Shown: positions 1 to 8,725 of the stretch, one piece after another | Position numbering within the stretch: position 1 is the stretch's first letter | Layout of the letters: each line of letters opens with the position of its first letter | Notes under the pieces: generated by a model | Database searches by the model: none | What the model was told of the DNA's origin: nothing | What the model saw: only the letters and a program-made list of their open reading frames with translations | Made by a program: the position numbers and the translations under genes | Origin: DAHUYF01 sp963789275 | GTDB lineage: Bacteria > Pseudomonadota > Alphaproteobacteria > ATCC43930 > CGMCC-115725 | Assembly (NCBI GenBank): GCA_963789275.1 | Contig: CAWBKF010000021.1 | Location: 1-64,000, forward strand | Direction of reading: 5' to 3' | DNA length: 64,000 bases

Positions 1-200
1 AGAACGAGGCGCCGGCTTTGAAGCGCGTCAGCGCGTGGCCGCGACATGCCATGACAGCTTCGATACGATCTCGGGCATCAGTATGTTGCAGGACGGCGAG
101 CTGCCGATCCCATTCCTCGGTGAGTTCGGCGAGCGCCTGCGAGCGCCAGGCTTGATCCGGAACTGTCCCTGCCGGGGTCCGTTCCCTCGGGGTCCGAAGG
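1..200 (-). other. Unidentified coding-looking fragment at the window edge
   Basis: Read on the minus strand, an open frame runs off the left edge of the window. It has protein-like composition, with a helical stretch containing AELTEEWDRQLAVLQ and then RDRIEAVMACRGHALTRF. No start codon or ribosome binding site is convincing and I do not recognise the family. It lies just beyond the 3' end of the tRNA-Arg gene, where integrated elements often sit, so it could be a remnant of one. The rest of positions 200-478 shows no gene I can support. Confidence 0.2.
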
Positions 201-478
201 CTACCCAACCTAACAAGAACCGCCAGACATCGCTCTGATGAATGCGACAAGCATCGGTCGGTCGTGCTCGATCCCGCGCGCGCGCCTGCGGTGCTCCAGT
301 CGAATCGGATCGCGTTGTTCGACGCACTCGTTAGCCCGCCAACGTTGAACGAGCGGCTGCAGCGCGCCAAGCACCGACGAGCGTGCGACGATCTGTCCCA
401 AAGCCCTCTGTCGGTCGCTTCCGTCGTGCTTCCGCGCCGACGAGCTAGCCTCTGGGCGCCTGCTAAGTCATTGAAAAT

Positions 479-555
<77 letters not shown>

Positions 556-737
556 CCAAGGCGCGGACCTTAAGACAAACACCCCGCTCCCCGCAAGGCA
601 CGCCCGCGGCCGCCCGGCAGTCGCCGCCGCCCTGCGGCCGGAAGTTGCACCCCTCGACGCACAAGCTTACTCGGCGTTAAGCATCAGTCGGTATAAAATC
701 GGCCCTGCTGCATCGCTCCTGGTTGAAGTGCCGCCCG

Positions 738-1598
738 ATGTCCCTGGTTCCGCGCCTTGCCCTTGCCGCCCTGCTGCTCGGCCTGCCGCTGCCGCTGGCC
801 GCCGCCTCGGGCGACCATGGCGGCAATGCCTGGAGCCGCGTCGCGGCGCCGCTGCCGGGGCCCGCGCGGGTGATCGGCGGCGCCGCGCATGGCTGCATCG
901 CCGGCGCCCAGGAGCTGCCGCCGGACGGGCCGGGCTACGAGGCGATCCGGCTCTCGCGCCACCGCAATTTCGGCCATCCCGATCTCATCGCCTTCGTCGA
1001 GCGGCTCGGCCGCCATGCCCAGGCGGCGGGGCTGCCGGTGTTCTATATCGGCGACATGGCGCAGCCGCGCGGCGGCCCGCTGCCCTTCGGCCATGCCAGC
1101 CATCAGACCGGCATCGATGTCGATGTCTGGTTCACGCTTGCGCCCAAGCCCTATCTGCCGCCGGCGCAGCGCGAGGAGGTCGACCTGCCCTCGATGCTGC
1201 TGGCCAATTACCACGAGATCGACCCGCAGCGCTTCGGCGACAAGCAGGTCGAGTTGCTGCGCCTCGCCGCCAGCGACCCCGCGGTCGAGCGCATCTTCGT
1301 CAATGCCGTGATCAAAGAGGCGCTCTGCCGCCGCATGATCGGCACCGCGCCCAGCGAGCGCGCCTGGCTCGAGCGCATCCGCCCCTGGTACGGGCATGAC
1401 GAGCATTTCCACGTGCGGCTGCGCTGCCCCGCAGGCTCGCCCGATTGCGAGGAGCAGCATCCGGTACCGGAAGGCGATGGCTGCGGTGCCGAGCTCGCCT
1501 CGTGGCTGCGCCACCTGCCGCCGCCGCCGCCGGAGAATGCGTCCAGGCGCAGCCCCGTGCTGCCCGCCGCCTGCCACGCCGTGCTCGACGCCCGCTAA
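738..1598 (+). CDS. mepA: Penicillin-insensitive murein DD-endopeptidase MepA (peptidase M74)
   Basis: A periplasmic zinc endopeptidase that cleaves D-Ala-meso-DAP cross-links in peptidoglycan during wall growth. The ATG at 738 gives a 286-residue product starting with a signal peptide (MSLVPRLALAALLLG, then a cleavable AAA region). The LAS-type metal site is visible as HASHQTGIDVDVWF (about residues 119-132) and as DEHFHVRLRC near residue 225. Length and motif order match the family. An in-frame TTG at 723 exists, but the ATG sits directly before the signal peptide. The gene stands alone between the tRNA and a small convergent gene. Confidence 0.93.
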   Translation: MSLVPRLALAALLLGLPLPLAAASGDHGGNAWSRVAAPLPGPARVIGGAAHGCIAGAQELPPDGPGYEAIRLSRHRNFGHPDLIAFVERLGRHAQAAGLPVFYIGDMAQPRGGPLPFGHASHQTGIDVDVWFTLAPKPYLPPAQREEVDLPSMLLANYHEIDPQRFGDKQVELLRLAASDPAVERIFVNAVIKEALCRRMIGTAPSERAWLERIRPWYGHDEHFHVRLRCPAGSPDCEEQHPVPEGDGCGAELASWLRHLPPPPPENASRRSPVLPAACHAVLDAR

Positions 1599-1630
1599 GA
1601 AAAAAGATCAGGGCCTGAGGCGGCCTCGCC

Positions 1631-1723
1631 TCAGCTCTTGAGGCTCGCCCAGAACAGCACCGCGGCAAAGCCGACAAAGGCCACGACGACCAATAGAAGA
1701 TAAGCTTCTTCACCTGATGTCAT
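1631..1723 (-). CDS. 30-residue single-pass membrane protein
   Basis: A short gene starting at ATG 1723 and ending in TGA at 1631, preceded by a GGGGAGAA-like ribosome binding site. The product begins MTSGEEAYLLLVVVAFVGF and ends VLFWASLKS: a short polar N-terminus, one hydrophobic helix of about 18-20 residues, and a small basic tail. That architecture resembles the accessory micro-subunits of respiratory oxidases (CydX or CcoQ type), but no such oxidase gene is nearby, so the role is unknown. A perfect FNR-type palindrome lies 62 bp upstream, suggesting oxygen-responsive expression. Confidence 0.6.
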   Translation of the reverse strand: MTSGEEAYLLLVVVAFVGFAAVLFWASLKS

Positions 1724-1784
1724 GAGCGTTCTCCCCGGGATGGACTCGCCAGGGTTGAGATCGCGCGATCGCGGGGTTTCCGCG

Positions 1785-1798
1785 TTGATCTGGATCAA
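1785..1798. promoter_or_regulatory. Candidate FNR/Anr-type operator
   Basis: The sequence TTGATCTGGATCAA is an exact match to the FNR-family consensus TTGAT-N4-ATCAA. It sits between the hydrolase gene (ends 1808) and the 30-residue membrane protein gene (starts 1723), at a distance suitable for activating the latter on the minus strand. No FNR-family gene is in the window. A chance match is possible but unlikely at exactly this place. Confidence 0.55.
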
Positions 1799-1807
1799 GG
1801 CGCGCCC

Positions 1808-2884
1808 TCAGGGCGCCGCCGCCTGCCGCCGCAGCTCTGCCATCTGCCCGCCGACGCCGCCGGCGAACAGCACGTCGCTCGCCCGCCGGTCCGCGCCCGA
1901 GGGCAGCGGCGCCGTGTGGTCGCCGATCCAGCTCTCGACGTCGCGCCACACCAGCGGCCCCTCGAGATCGCGCAGCAGCATGTGATAGCCGGCATCGTAC
2001 CAGGCGATGCGCCGCGTGCGCCGGTCGGAGAACGGCAGGGCCTCGATGAAGCGCTCGGTCGGCTCGCGCGGCACCAGCTCGTCGCGGTCGCCATAAAGCA
2101 TCAGCATCGGCGTCGTCACCAGCGGCGCCGAGGCCAGCGCCGCGTCCATGAGGTCGACCAGCCCCTTCACCGCCGCGACCCGCGTCTCCTTGATCACCAG
2201 GGGATCGCGCCCCAGCGCGCGCAGCATCGCGATATTGTCCGACGGCATGATGTTGAGGCCGCGCCCGGTCAGCGTCATGTCGGGAAAGAAGGCATCGCCG
2301 GTCCACAGCGCCGCGCGCTCGAACACGTTCATCGTCGCCCGGCCCCACACCGCCGGCGCGGCCAGGATGATGCCGTCGCACTCCGGTCGCGTCGCGCCCG
2401 TGCTGCCGCTCGCCGCCGCCGCCACCACCGCGCCGCCCATGCTCTCGCCCAGGCAATAGAGCGGCGTCTTGGGATAGCGCGCCTTGAGCAGCCGGGTCGC
2501 GGTGGCGAGGTCATCGGCCAAGAGCCGCGTACCCGGCCAGCGCCCGCGCAGCGGCGCGTCGCCGAAGCCCCGCTGGTCATAGGCATAAGTCGCGATGCCG
2601 TCCTTGGCCCAGACGACCGCCGGCGCGGCAAAGGCGTTGGAGTAATCGTTGAAGCCGTGCAGCGCCAGGATCACCGCCCGCGGTTTCCCGTCCGGCAGCC
2701 AGGCGCGCAGCGGCAGCCGCGCCCCGTCGCCGGCGATCATCACCGCCTCGGCGAGCGTCGGCGCGGCCGGCGGCCCGGCCGGCGCCGCGGCATCGCCGGG
2801 CGTCGCCAGCGCTACGAGATGCCCGGCGCCCTGGCCGGCGCAACCGGCGAGCAGCAGCGCGAGGAGCAGGGCAATGCGGCGCAT
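1808..2884 (-). CDS. Alpha/beta hydrolase lipoprotein (monoacylglycerol-lipase-like)
   Basis: A 358-residue serine hydrolase of the Hydrolase_4 (lysophospholipase/monoacylglycerol lipase) group. The N-terminus MRRIALLLALLLAGCAG is a lipoprotein signal with a lipobox ending in Cys, so it is probably membrane-anchored in the periplasm. The nucleophile elbow is GESMGG, the acid is in YGDRDELV, and the catalytic His is in DAGYHMLLRD. Its start codon overlaps the stop of the upstream ABC ATPase gene by one base (TGATG), so the two are translationally coupled. The substrate is not evident from the sequence. Confidence 0.85.
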   Translation of the reverse strand: MRRIALLLALLLAGCAGQGAGHLVALATPGDAAAPAGPPAAPTLAEAVMIAGDGARLPLRAWLPDGKPRAVILALHGFNDYSNAFAAPAVVWAKDGIATYAYDQRGFGDAPLRGRWPGTRLLADDLATATRLLKARYPKTPLYCLGESMGGAVVAAAASGSTGATRPECDGIILAAPAVWGRATMNVFERAALWTGDAFFPDMTLTGRGLNIMPSDNIAMLRALGRDPLVIKETRVAAVKGLVDLMDAALASAPLVTTPMLMLYGDRDELVPREPTERFIEALPFSDRRTRRIAWYDAGYHMLLRDLEGPLVWRDVESWIGDHTAPLPSGADRRASDVLFAGGVGGQMAELRRQAAAP

Positions 2885-3891
2885 CACGGCACTTTGCCTT
2901 TGCTGCGCGTCAAGCGCAAGAACACCTCTTCGAGGTCGGTCTCCTCGGTGGCGAGATCGCGGATGGTGAGGCCGGCCTGGCGGATCGCCGCCAGCACCGG
3001 ATCGAGCCGCGTGCGGCTCGGCCCATAGCGATAGACCAGCCGGTCGGGCGCGATCAGCGTGATGCCGAGCGCGGCCAGCGCCGGCGGCAGGCTCGCCACC
3101 GGCTCGACCAGCGCGATGGTCAACGTCTTGTCGTCGACCTGCTGCACCAGCGCCGCGGTGGTGTCGCAGGCGATCAGCCGGCCGTGATTGATGATGGCGA
3201 TGCGGTCGCACAGCTCCTCGGCCTCGTCGAGGTAATGCGTGGTCAGCAGGATGGTGGTGCCGGCGGCGTTCATCGCCTGCACCAGCGTCCAGAGCTGGCG
3301 GCGCAGCTCGACATCGACGCCGGCGGTGGGCTCGTCCAGCACCAGCACCGGCGGCGAGTGCACCATCGCCTTCGCCACCATCAGGCGCCGCCGCATGCCG
3401 CCCGACAGCGTGCGGGCATAGGCATCGGCCTTGTCGGCCAGGCCGAGCAGGCCCAGGATCTCGGCGGTGCGCCGCTCGGCGCGCGGCACGCCGTACATGC
3501 CGGCCTGCACTTCCAGCATCTCGCGCGGCGTGAAGAAGGCGTCGATGTTGAGCTCCTGCGGCACGACGCCGATCGCGGCGCGCGCATGGCGCGGATCGGC
3601 GTCGATGTCGATGCCCCAGACCGAGGCCCGGCCGGCGCTCTTCACCACCAGCCCGGCGAGGATGTTGATCAGCGTCGACTTGCCGGCGCCATTGGGGCCG
3701 AGCAGGCCGAAGATCGAGCCGCGCGGGATGGCGAGGTCGATCGCCTCCAGCGCCGTCTTCGCCTTCATCCGCCCGGCGCCGCGATAGGTCTTGGTGAGGC
3801 CGCGCAGCTCCACCGCATAGGCGGGCAGGCCCGGCACCGCGGGCGGCGGCGCGGCATCGGCGATCGGCTTCAGCGTGGCGAGCGTTGTCAT
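2884..3891 (-). CDS. ABC transporter ATP-binding protein (ABC-2 / drug-export type)
   Basis: A 335-residue ATPase with Walker A GPNGAGKST, signature LSGGMRRRL, Walker B VLVLDEPTAGVD and the H-loop TTHYLDEAEEL. The C-terminal ~80 residues look like the accessory domain found in CcmA/YadG-type exporters. ATG 3891 was chosen because the protein begins just before the ABC domain; longer in-frame starts would add non-conserved sequence. A partner ABC-2 permease would normally be adjacent, but the next gene is a lipoprotein hydrolase. The permease is either elsewhere or lost. Confidence 0.88.
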   Translation of the reverse strand: MTTLATLKPIADAAPPPAVPGLPAYAVELRGLTKTYRGAGRMKAKTALEAIDLAIPRGSIFGLLGPNGAGKSTLINILAGLVVKSAGRASVWGIDIDADPRHARAAIGVVPQELNIDAFFTPREMLEVQAGMYGVPRAERRTAEILGLLGLADKADAYARTLSGGMRRRLMVAKAMVHSPPVLVLDEPTAGVDVELRRQLWTLVQAMNAAGTTILLTTHYLDEAEELCDRIAIINHGRLIACDTTAALVQQVDDKTLTIALVEPVASLPPALAALGITLIAPDRLVYRYGPSRTRLDPVLAAIRQAGLTIRDLATEETDLEEVFLRLTRSKGKVP

Positions 3892-4026
3892 TGATTGTCC
3901 CACGGCAATCCGTATCATCCGCGCGTCGGCCGGGTCAACCTGCCGGCTGCAGGCCGCCGTCGCTCGCGACGCCCGCACTCTGGTCCTGCGGCCCGGCGCT
4001 TCCCATATCACCGGGGATCAAGCACC

Positions 4027-4233
4027 ATGAACCCTTTCGAAATCATTGAGGTGGACGGTCCCGTGGCGGCATGCAACGGCGGCGGCGGCCCGCTCGGCCA
4101 TCCCCGCGTCTACCTCAATCTCGGCAGCGCCGGCAAAGTCGAATGCCCCTATTGCTCGCGGCTCTTCGTCGCGCGCGGCACCGCGGCCGAGCACGGCTCC
4201 CTGCCGCGCACCCCCGGCGCGCCCCCGCCGTGA
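4027..4233 (+). CDS. CHCC zinc-finger protein (NDUFS6-like)
   Basis: A 68-residue protein with the zf-CHCC pattern: an early Cys (ACNGGGG), then GHPRVYLNL and VECPYCSRLFV. The family is related to the 13-kDa (NDUFS6) subunit of respiratory complex I and is a standard small gene in alphaproteobacteria. The stop codon overlaps the GTG start of polA (GTGA), implying cotranscription. Its exact role in this organism is inferred from the family only. Confidence 0.85.
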   Translation: MNPFEIIEVDGPVAACNGGGGPLGHPRVYLNLGSAGKVECPYCSRLFVARGTAAEHGSLPRTPGAPPP

Positions 4234-7049
4234 GCGTGGCGCCGCGGCATGTCTATCTCATCGACGGCTCCGGCTACATCTTCCGGGCATATCACGCGCT
4301 GCCGCCGCTGACGCGCGCCGACGGCACGCCGGTCGGCGCCGTGCTGGGCTATTGCAACATCCTCTTCAAGCTGCTGCAGGAGACCGACGCCGATCATCTG
4401 GCGGTGGTGTTCGACAGCGCAAAGACTACCTTCCGCAATCGAATTTACGACCAATACAAAGCGAATCGCGATGAGCCGCCACCCGATCTCGTGCCGCAAT
4501 TCCGGCTCGTGCGCGAGGCGACCGACGCCTTCAACGTCGCGCGCATCGAGCGGCCGGATTACGAGGCCGACGATCTCATCGCCGCCTATGCCCGCGCCGC
4601 GGCGGCGGCGGGCGCGGTGGTGACCATCGTCTCCTCGGACAAGGACCTGATGCAGCTCGTCGGCGACAAGATCGGCATGCTCGATCCGATCAAGCAGAAG
4701 CCGATCGGCGCCGCCGAGGTGCGCGAGAAATTCGGCGTCGGCCCCGACCAGGTGGTCGACGTCCAGGCGCTGTGCGGCGACAGCGTCGACAACGTGCCGG
4801 GGGTGCCCGGCATCGGCGTCAAGACCGCGGCCGAGCTGATCAACGCCTATGGCGATCTGGAAAACCTCCTGGCGCATGCGGCCGAGATCAAGCAGCCCAA
4901 GCGCCGCCAGTCGCTGCTCGATTTCGCCGAGCAGGCACGGCTCTCAAAGCGCCTGGTGCAGCTCGACGCCGATGCGCCCATGACGCTGCCGCTGGACGCG
5001 CTGGCGGTGCAGCAGCCCGACCGCGACAAGCTCGGCGCGTTCCTGCGCGACAACGGCTTCAAGAACCTGCTGGCGCGCGTCGAGACCAGGTTCGCCAAGG
5101 GCAACGGCGCCGCCGCGGCAGAGAGCGCGCCCGCGGCGGCGCCCCCGCCGGTGGCCGCGATGGCGCCTGCGCCGTCGCCGGATCTGGCGCAGGTCGAGCG
5201 CCGCTACGCGCTGGTGCAGGAGATCGCCGAGCTCGACGCCTGGATCGCCGCCGCCACCGCCAAGGGCGTCGTCGCCATCGGCACCACGACCACCGCGCTC
5301 AACCCCGCCCATGCCGAGCTCATCGGCGTCTCGCTGGCGCTGGAGCCGGGCGAGGCGTGCTACATCCCGCTGGCGCACCGCGCCAACGGCACCGGCGAGC
5401 TCGACCTCGCAGCAGCGGCGCCGGCCGCGCCGCCGAAGCAGATCCCGCTCGATCTCGCGCTCCGGCATCTGAAGCCGCTGCTCGAGGATGACGGCGTGCT
5501 CAAGATCGGCCAGAACATCAAAGACGATGTCGAGCTGCTTGCCGGCTACGGCATCGCGGTGGCGCCGGTCGACGACACCATGCTGATCTCCTTCGTGCTC
5601 GAGGGCGGCCTGCACGGCCACGGTCTCGACGAGCTCGCGGAGCTGCATTTCGGCCACGCCACCATCAAGTACAAGGAAGTCGCCGGCAGCGGCAAGGGCC
5701 ATATCGGCTTCGCTGCCGTGCCGCTGGACAAGGCGCGCGACTATGCCGCCGAAGATGCCGACATCACCTTGCGCTTGCATCGCCTGCTGAAGCCGCGGCT
5801 GCTGGCCGAGCACCGGCTTACCTTCTACGAGACCATCGAGCGGCCGCTGGTACGCGTGGTCGCGGCGATGGAGCATGCCGGCATCCGCGTCGACCGCGCC
5901 GAGCTCAACCGCCTGTCGCAGGATTTCGCCCTCAGGCTGGCCGAGCTCGAGCAGGAGATCTTCAAGCTCGCCGGCCACCCCTTCAACATCGGCTCGCCCA
6001 AGCAGCTCGGCGAGGTGCTGTTCGACGAGCTCGCGCTCGGCGGCGGGCGCAAGAACAAGACCGGCGCCTATGGCACCGATGCCGGCGTGCTGGAGCAGCT
6101 CGCGCTGACCCACGATTTGCCGGCGCGGGTGCTCGACTGGCGCCAGCTCGCCAAGCTCAAAAGCACCTATGCCGATGCGCTGGTCGCGGAGATCCATCCC
6201 AAGACCGGCCGCGTCCACACCTGCTTCTCGCTGACCGGCGCGATCACCGGCCGGCTGTCCTCGACCGAGCCCAACCTGCAGAACATCCCGATCCGCACCG
6301 AGGAGGGCCGCAAGATCCGCCGCGCCTTCATCGCCGAGCCCGGCCATGTCCTGCTCTCCGCCGATTACAGCCAGATCGAGCTGCGGCTCGCCGCCCATAT
6401 GGCCGATGTCGGCCCGCTTAAGGAGGCTTTCCGCACCGGCGCGGACATCCACGCGCTCACCGCCAGCGAGGTCTTCGGCGTGCCGATGGCGGAGATGACC
6501 GGCGAGATCCGGCGGCGCGCCAAGGCGATCAATTTCGGCATCCTCTACGGCATGAGCGCCTTCGGCCTGGCGCAGCGCATCCAGGTGCCGCAGGCCGAGG
6601 CGGCGGAGTTCATCAAAGCCTATTTCGCCCGCTTCCCCGGCATCCGCGCCTATATGGAGCGCGCCAAGGCGGAGTGCCGCGAGAAGGGCTATGTCGAGAC
6701 CCTGTTCGGCCGGCGCTGCCATCTGCCCGGCATCAAGGATGGCAACCCGGCGCGGCGCGGCTATGCCGAGCGCGAGGCGATCAACGCGCCGCTCCAGGGC
6801 ACCGCCGCCGACATCATCAAGCGCGCCATGGCGCGCATCCCGGCGGCGCTGGCCAAGGCGCAGCTCCAGGCGCGCATGCTGCTGCAGGTCCATGACGAGC
6901 TGGTCTTCGAGGCGCCCGAGAGCGAGGCCGAGCGCACCGCCCTCGTGGTGAAGCAGGTGATGGAGCACGCCTGCGCCCCGGTGCTCGAGCTCTCGGTGCC
7001 GCTCATCGTCGAGACCGGCATGGCGGCCAACTGGGAAGAGGCGCATTGA
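4230..7049 (+). CDS. polA: DNA polymerase I
   Basis: A 939-residue family A polymerase for Okazaki fragment processing and repair. The N-terminal 5'-3' exonuclease (about 1-290) starts HVYLIDGSGYIFRAYHALPP. The central 3'-5' exonuclease domain (about 325-540) keeps motif II (GQNIKDD) and motif III (YAAEDADITL). In motif I the usual DTE is read GTT: Gly351 and Thr353 replace the metal-binding Asp and Glu. Polymerase motifs A (SADYSQIELRLAAH), B (RRRAKAINFGILYG) and C (LLQVHDELVFE) are intact. GTG 4230 is used because it overlaps the previous stop and begins the conserved N-terminus. Confidence 0.95.
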   Translation: MSVAPRHVYLIDGSGYIFRAYHALPPLTRADGTPVGAVLGYCNILFKLLQETDADHLAVVFDSAKTTFRNRIYDQYKANRDEPPPDLVPQFRLVREATDAFNVARIERPDYEADDLIAAYARAAAAAGAVVTIVSSDKDLMQLVGDKIGMLDPIKQKPIGAAEVREKFGVGPDQVVDVQALCGDSVDNVPGVPGIGVKTAAELINAYGDLENLLAHAAEIKQPKRRQSLLDFAEQARLSKRLVQLDADAPMTLPLDALAVQQPDRDKLGAFLRDNGFKNLLARVETRFAKGNGAAAAESAPAAAPPPVAAMAPAPSPDLAQVERRYALVQEIAELDAWIAAATAKGVVAIGTTTTALNPAHAELIGVSLALEPGEACYIPLAHRANGTGELDLAAAAPAAPPKQIPLDLALRHLKPLLEDDGVLKIGQNIKDDVELLAGYGIAVAPVDDTMLISFVLEGGLHGHGLDELAELHFGHATIKYKEVAGSGKGHIGFAAVPLDKARDYAAEDADITLRLHRLLKPRLLAEHRLTFYETIERPLVRVVAAMEHAGIRVDRAELNRLSQDFALRLAELEQEIFKLAGHPFNIGSPKQLGEVLFDELALGGGRKNKTGAYGTDAGVLEQLALTHDLPARVLDWRQLAKLKSTYADALVAEIHPKTGRVHTCFSLTGAITGRLSSTEPNLQNIPIRTEEGRKIRRAFIAEPGHVLLSADYSQIELRLAAHMADVGPLKEAFRTGADIHALTASEVFGVPMAEMTGEIRRRAKAINFGILYGMSAFGLAQRIQVPQAEAAEFIKAYFARFPGIRAYMERAKAECREKGYVETLFGRRCHLPGIKDGNPARRGYAEREAINAPLQGTAADIIKRAMARIPAALAKAQLQARMLLQVHDELVFEAPESEAERTALVVKQVMEHACAPVLELSVPLIVETGMAANWEEAH

Positions 7050-7066
7050 GCGCCGTGCTGCGGCGC
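7050..7066. terminator. Short GC hairpin between convergent polA and mntH
   Basis: The inverted repeat GCGCCG-TGCTG-CGGCGC begins right after the polA stop codon and faces the end of the convergent transporter gene. There is no U-tract, so termination is an inference from position and symmetry. Confidence 0.35.
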
Positions 7067-7070
7067 CGCG

Positions 7071-8316
7071 CTAATTGATGAACCCGACCAGCCCGGCGAT
7101 CAGCCCGAACCCCGCGGTCAGCGCCATCACCCCTCCGACGATCCAGGCATAGGCGCCTTTGAGCCGCCACGCTTCAGGCAGCGCCTTCAGCGCCAAGAGA
7201 TAGAGGAAGCCCAGCACGATCGGCAGCAGGAGCGCGTTCAGCACCTGCACGCCGATGCTGAGCTGGACCAGATTGACCCCGGAGGTGACCAGCACCGCCG
7301 CCGCCGCCAGGCAGAGGCCGAATATGCCGTAGAACCACGGCGCCTCCATCGGGTGATGCTCGAGCGAGCGATTGAAGCCCGCCACCTCGCCGACGCCCCA
7401 GGCGGCGGTGAGCGAGACGACGATGGCGGCGACCAGCGCCGCGCCGCTCATGCCGGCAGCGAAGACGATGCGGCCCAGCGTCGATCCCAGGAAGGGCGTC
7501 AGCGCGTCGGAGATCTGCTGCACCGTGTCGAGCGCGGCGTCGGGCCGGGCGCGGCCGATGGTGGCGGCGGTGGCGACCAGCACCGCCGCCATGATCACCT
7601 GCGTCAGCAGCGCGCCCACCGCCGTCTCGGCGCGCGCGATCGGCAGATGTGCCGGCCCCAGCCCTTTTTCCACCACCGCCGATTGCTGATAGAAGATCAT
7701 CCACGGCATGATCACCGCGCCGATATTGGCGGTGACGAGATAGAGATAGCCGCGATCGCCGAGCGGCATCTGCGTCAGCCCCTGCAGCACTTGCGCCGGG
7801 TCGGGATGGGCCGCCCAGGCGACGCCCGACAAAGGCGAGCTCGAACAACCCCAGCGCCACCGCCACGCCCTCGACCGAACGATAGGAGCCGGTGAGCACG
7901 ACCAGGATGATGGCGCCGGCGGCGAGGCTGACGCTGATCGAGGCGGGCACGCCGAACAGCAGCCCCACCCCCGCCAGTCCCGACAGCTCCGTGATCAGCG
8001 CGCCGAGGCAGGCGACCGCCAGCGTCGAGACCGAGAGCCAGGCCCAGCCGCGGCCGAAATGCCGCGCGATCAGCTCGCCATGGCCCTGTCCGGTGACGAC
8101 GCCGAGCCGCACCGTCAGCTCCTGCACGATATAGAGGATCGGCACCAGCAGCAGCTGCATCAGCAGCAGCCGGTAGCCCCATTGCGCGCCGCTTTGCGCC
8201 GCCGTGATGATGCTGCCGGCATCGGTATCCGCCAGCATGACGATAAGCCCCGGCCCGAGTGCCGCGAACCAGGCAAGCTTGCGGAGCGGCGAGCGGCGAA
8301 GCGCAAGATCGGACAA
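7071..8316 (-). CDS. mntH: Nramp-family divalent metal transporter (MntH-like), frameshifted
   Basis: A multi-pass inner-membrane importer of Mn2+/Fe2+ type. The first half carries the Nramp signature region (GPGLIVMLADTDAGSI) followed by several hydrophobic helices; the second half continues AWAAHPDPAQVLQGL and has a further set of membrane segments. A single extra G in a GGG run (plus-strand 7825-7827) shifts the frame after LFELAFVG; removing it joins both halves. No ATG lies near the start: TTG 8316, behind an AAGG motif, is likely, and an earlier in-frame TTG at 8349 is possible. Either a recent pseudogene or a sequencing error. Confidence 0.8.
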
Positions 8317-8345
8317 GGGGGATGGCCTTAAATTAAGAACGACTC

Positions 8346-8359
8346 GCAATTGCTAGCAA
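8346..8359. promoter_or_regulatory. Palindrome upstream of mntH, candidate metal-regulator operator
   Basis: Overlapping palindromes GCAATTGC and TTGCTAGCAA lie about 30 bp ahead of the favoured mntH start, in an AT-rich patch. Alphaproteobacterial mntH genes are commonly controlled by Mur/MntR-type repressors at such sites. The match is only by general symmetry, not to an exact consensus. Confidence 0.3.
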
Positions 8360-8473
8360 GAATGCCGGCCGCCGTCCACTTGTTCATAGGGAGGGGGAAT
8401 GTGGGCGCTATCGCGCACTCTTCCGCGCTGGTTGATGCACGCATCGGAAAAACACTGCAGCTCCCGTTACTTA

Positions 8474-8561
8474 TGCCGCCGTCCCCGCGAAAGCGGGGAC
8501 CCAGGAAGCGCGCCGCTCAATGCATTTGAGGGTCCTGGATGCCCGCTTTCGCGGGCAAAGC
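8474..8561. repeat. REP-like double-hairpin repeat
   Basis: Two palindromic arms, GTCCCCGCGAAAGCGGGGAC (8481-8500) and TGCCCGCTTTCGCGGGCA (from 8540), flank a short spacer bounded by CCCAGG and CCTGGA. A second copy of the same design is at about 43636-43722. This type of dispersed extragenic palindrome is common in proteobacteria. Here it lies at the broken end of an oxidoreductase remnant. Confidence 0.75.
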
Positions 8562-8599
8562 GATTGTTGAGGAATGCGCTGCCGTGAGATATGTGAATC

Positions 8600-8716
8600 A
8601 ACTAGCGCTTTCGCGGAGGGCTCCGGCAGCGGCGTCGCCGTGATCGCGAAATGCTCCGCCTGCGCTATCCGGTCCGGGCGGGCGCGCAGCACTACCTGCC
8701 GATTGAGTGTTGCCAT
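8600..8716 (-). pseudogene. N-terminal remnant of a CurA/MDR-type NADP-dependent oxidoreductase
   Basis: Starting at ATG 8716, with a TAGGAG ribosome binding site, the frame encodes MATLNRQVVLRARPD and then AEHFAITATPLPEPSAKALV. This matches the beginning of the medium-chain NADP-dependent alkenal/enone reductase family. Only about 40 of the usual ~340 residues remain; the frame then runs into non-family sequence and the REP-like repeat. It starts 9 bp after the epoxide-hydrolase-like gene on the same strand, so it was once the second gene of that operon. Confidence 0.55.
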
Positions 8717-8725
8717 GGCGCGCTC

